This document shows positions 6,075 through 6,103 of a stretch of 6,103 nt of DNA, in pieces. Position 1 is the first letter of the stretch; every line of letters starts with the position of its first letter. The position numbers and the translations under genes are program-made. Below the pieces are notes generated by a model. It did no database searches and had not been told where the DNA came from. It was given only the letters and a program-made list of their open reading frames with translations. Source of the stretch: Acidobacteriota bacterium (GTDB taxonomy: Bacteria > Acidobacteriota > Aminicenantia > UBA2199); contig JAKAGC010000265.1 of the NCBI GenBank assembly GCA_021817755.1, positions 1 to 6,103 of the forward strand, written 5' to 3'.

Positions 6075-6077
6075 CCC
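6061..6077. promoter_or_regulatory. 17-bp imperfect palindrome covering the -35 box, candidate operator
   Basis: The minus strand reads GGGTTGAATTTAAACCC: 5-bp arms GGGTT/AACCC around a 7-base centre that is itself nearly symmetric (14 of 16 non-central positions agree with the reverse complement). It contains the whole -35 box at 6069-6074, the usual place for a repressor or close-contact activator site. No regulator gene is visible in the window, so the binding protein is unknown. Confidence 0.35.
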
Positions 6078-6103
6078 TGTTTGCTTTTTATGTCATTTAA
6101 ACT

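Noticed and set aside
6090..6103. ATG at 6090-6092 on the plus strand as the start of a divergent gene
   Set aside because: Only four codons are visible, with no ribosome site or promoter before it.
1..6103. tRNA, rRNA, CRISPR array, insertion sequence or attachment site
   Set aside because: I saw no cloverleaf-like sequence, regularly spaced repeats, transposase motifs or terminal inverted repeats with target duplications in the window.

Overview
The window looks like an AT-rich (by eye roughly 38-40% GC) piece of a Gram-negative bacterial genome, probably from an uncultured or metagenome-assembled organism. The Gram-negative reading rests on a lipoprotein with a clear lipobox inside an envelope-glycan gene set. 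I cannot name a genus or phylum from the sequence.

From about position 205 to 6051, everything I can support as a gene lies on the minus strand and reads as one operon-like block, from right to left. A good sigma70-type promoter with an extended -10 element (6046-6074) sits in a 17-bp dyad-symmetric element (6061-6077). It is followed by a possible 51-codon leader ORF (5877-6032) whose stop overlaps the next start as ATGA. Then come: a 797-residue fusion of a PAPS-type sulfotransferase, a coiled coil and a GT-B-like glycosyltransferase (3487-5880); a 237-residue lipoprotein made of two tandem copies of a ~91-residue domain (2663-3376); a stand-alone paralogue of the fusion's glycosyltransferase domain (1653-2654); a family 2 glycosyltransferase (594-1652); and the N-terminal quarter to third of an AlgI-type MBOAT O-acyltransferase (203-604). 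Downstream spacings are tight: 8 bp, 0 bp and an 11-bp overlap. The only sizeable gap is 110 bp in front of the lipoprotein, where a weaker internal promoter is possible.

The gene set suggests assembly and decoration of a surface glycan: three glycosyl-transfer domains, one sulfation domain and one O-acylation protein, plus a lipoprotein that may sit with the product at the envelope. That joint role is inferred from content and arrangement.

The left edge is odd. The MBOAT reading frame stops just after its conserved PVGLSYYTF motif, far short of normal length. In the same place a plus-strand frame that enters from outside the window (2-274) and resembles the N-terminal region of Bacteroidota thiol-disulfide-oxidoreductase lipoproteins runs into the antisense of the MBOAT gene. 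Two unrelated partial genes meeting head to head at about 203-225 points to a rearrangement or an assembly chimera.
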